Origin: an uncultured Clostridia bacterium | GTDB lineage: Bacteria; Bacillota; Clostridia; Oscillospirales; Acutalibacteraceae | DNA: 64,000 nt | Reading direction: 5' to 3' | NCBI GenBank assembly: GCA_944385105.1 | Contig: CALWVR010000006.1 | Coordinates: forward strand, 1 to 64,000 | Part shown: positions 63,827-64,000 of the stretch, piece by piece | Layout: each line of letters opens with the position of its first letter | Position numbering within the stretch: the stretch's first letter is position 1 | Translations under genes and position numbers: made by a program | Notes under the pieces: model-generated | The model's input: only the letters and a program-made list of their open reading frames with translations | Database searches by the model: none | What the model was told of the DNA's origin: nothing

Positions 63827-64000
63827 TTAATAGCCTTCTTCGTCAAAGTTATGCTTACTTAAAACCCAACTTGCCCAATTAGGATATCGTGAGTTTTTTC
63901 TTTTCTCCTGACTGCTAGAAAAAATTAAGTAGTGCTTAGCTCTCGTGCATGCCACATAAAAGATTCTTAATTCTTCTTCAAGGCTTTCTATAATATGATT
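63827..64000 (-). CDS. UvrD/Rep-type helicase, C-terminal end (partial)
   Basis: The minus strand reads NHIIESLEEELRIFYVACTR, then AKHYLIFSSSQEKRK and PNWASWVLSKHNFDEEGY, and stops at TAA 63827-63829. The EELRLFYVACTRA block is helicase motif VI of superfamily 1 (UvrD, PcrA, Rep, AddA). The gene runs beyond the window edge, so which member it is cannot be decided; the short tail after motif VI lacks the usual PcrA C-terminal extension. Confidence 0.8.
   Translation of the reverse strand, partial: NHIIESLEEELRIFYVACTRAKHYLIFSSSQEKRKNSRYPNWASWVLSKHNFDEEGY

Overview
This is AT-rich chromosomal DNA from a low-GC, Gram-positive anaerobe of the Clostridia type. The evidence is the strong AGGAGG-type ribosome binding sites with frequent TTG starts, an L27 precursor with the N-terminal extension cut by the Prp protease (a Firmicutes-type trait), the rplU-prp-rpmA-obg order, an FprA flavodiiron protein with rubredoxin, an AdhE fermentation enzyme and paired YitT proteins. 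I cannot name the species. TGA is a normal stop in intact genes.

Layout. (1) 1-5.9 kb: a complete tRNA-Asn preceded by a partial copy of its own 5' half (an integration scar), then a decayed prophage replication module: a Sak/DUF1071 annealing protein with an internal stop, RusA, an SSB-like protein, a DnaD-type replication fragment, a DNA adenine methyltransferase and a heavily frameshifted DnaB-like helicase, interrupted by one secreted-protein gene. (2) 5.9-9.6 kb: a minus-strand operon of four diverged paralogous exported proteins of no family I recognise, with a promoter and a perfect palindrome upstream. (3) 10.8-31.9 kb: mostly housekeeping core: a split TauE/SafE pair, tyrS, the L21-Prp-L27-Obg-MrnC group, two YitT proteins, an RsmF-type rRNA methyltransferase, a phospholipase-C-like protein, a three-gene surface polysaccharide group, nadE, an ECF S component, two tRNA-Ser genes, FprA/rubredoxin and rpsO. 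(4) 32-57 kb: an accessory island starting at a tRNA-Pro and a wrecked serine recombinase. It is divided by four copies or part-copies of a repeat of about 200 bp into blocks of redox genes: CMD-cupin proteins (three copies, one broken), flavodoxins, FMN reductases, aldo/keto reductases, alpha/beta hydrolases, a nitroreductase, an iron alcohol dehydrogenase and a LysR regulator. It also holds a DUF2935 protein beside a very large MnxG-like multicopper oxidase. Many genes here are pseudogenes. (5) 58-64 kb: an exported protein phosphatase of the eukaryotic PP1/PP2A type, an APH-like kinase and AdhE in one operon, a class 3 lipase, and the end of a UvrD/Rep-type helicase.

How the parts work together. 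The core genes serve translation, ribosome maturation, NAD synthesis and envelope polysaccharide. FprA/rubredoxin and the island enzymes fit oxygen, quinone and electrophile detoxification in an anaerobe. The most novel content is the exported PP1-like phosphatase, the four-paralog exported operon, and the repeat-bounded modular island whose blocks each carry related redox genes.
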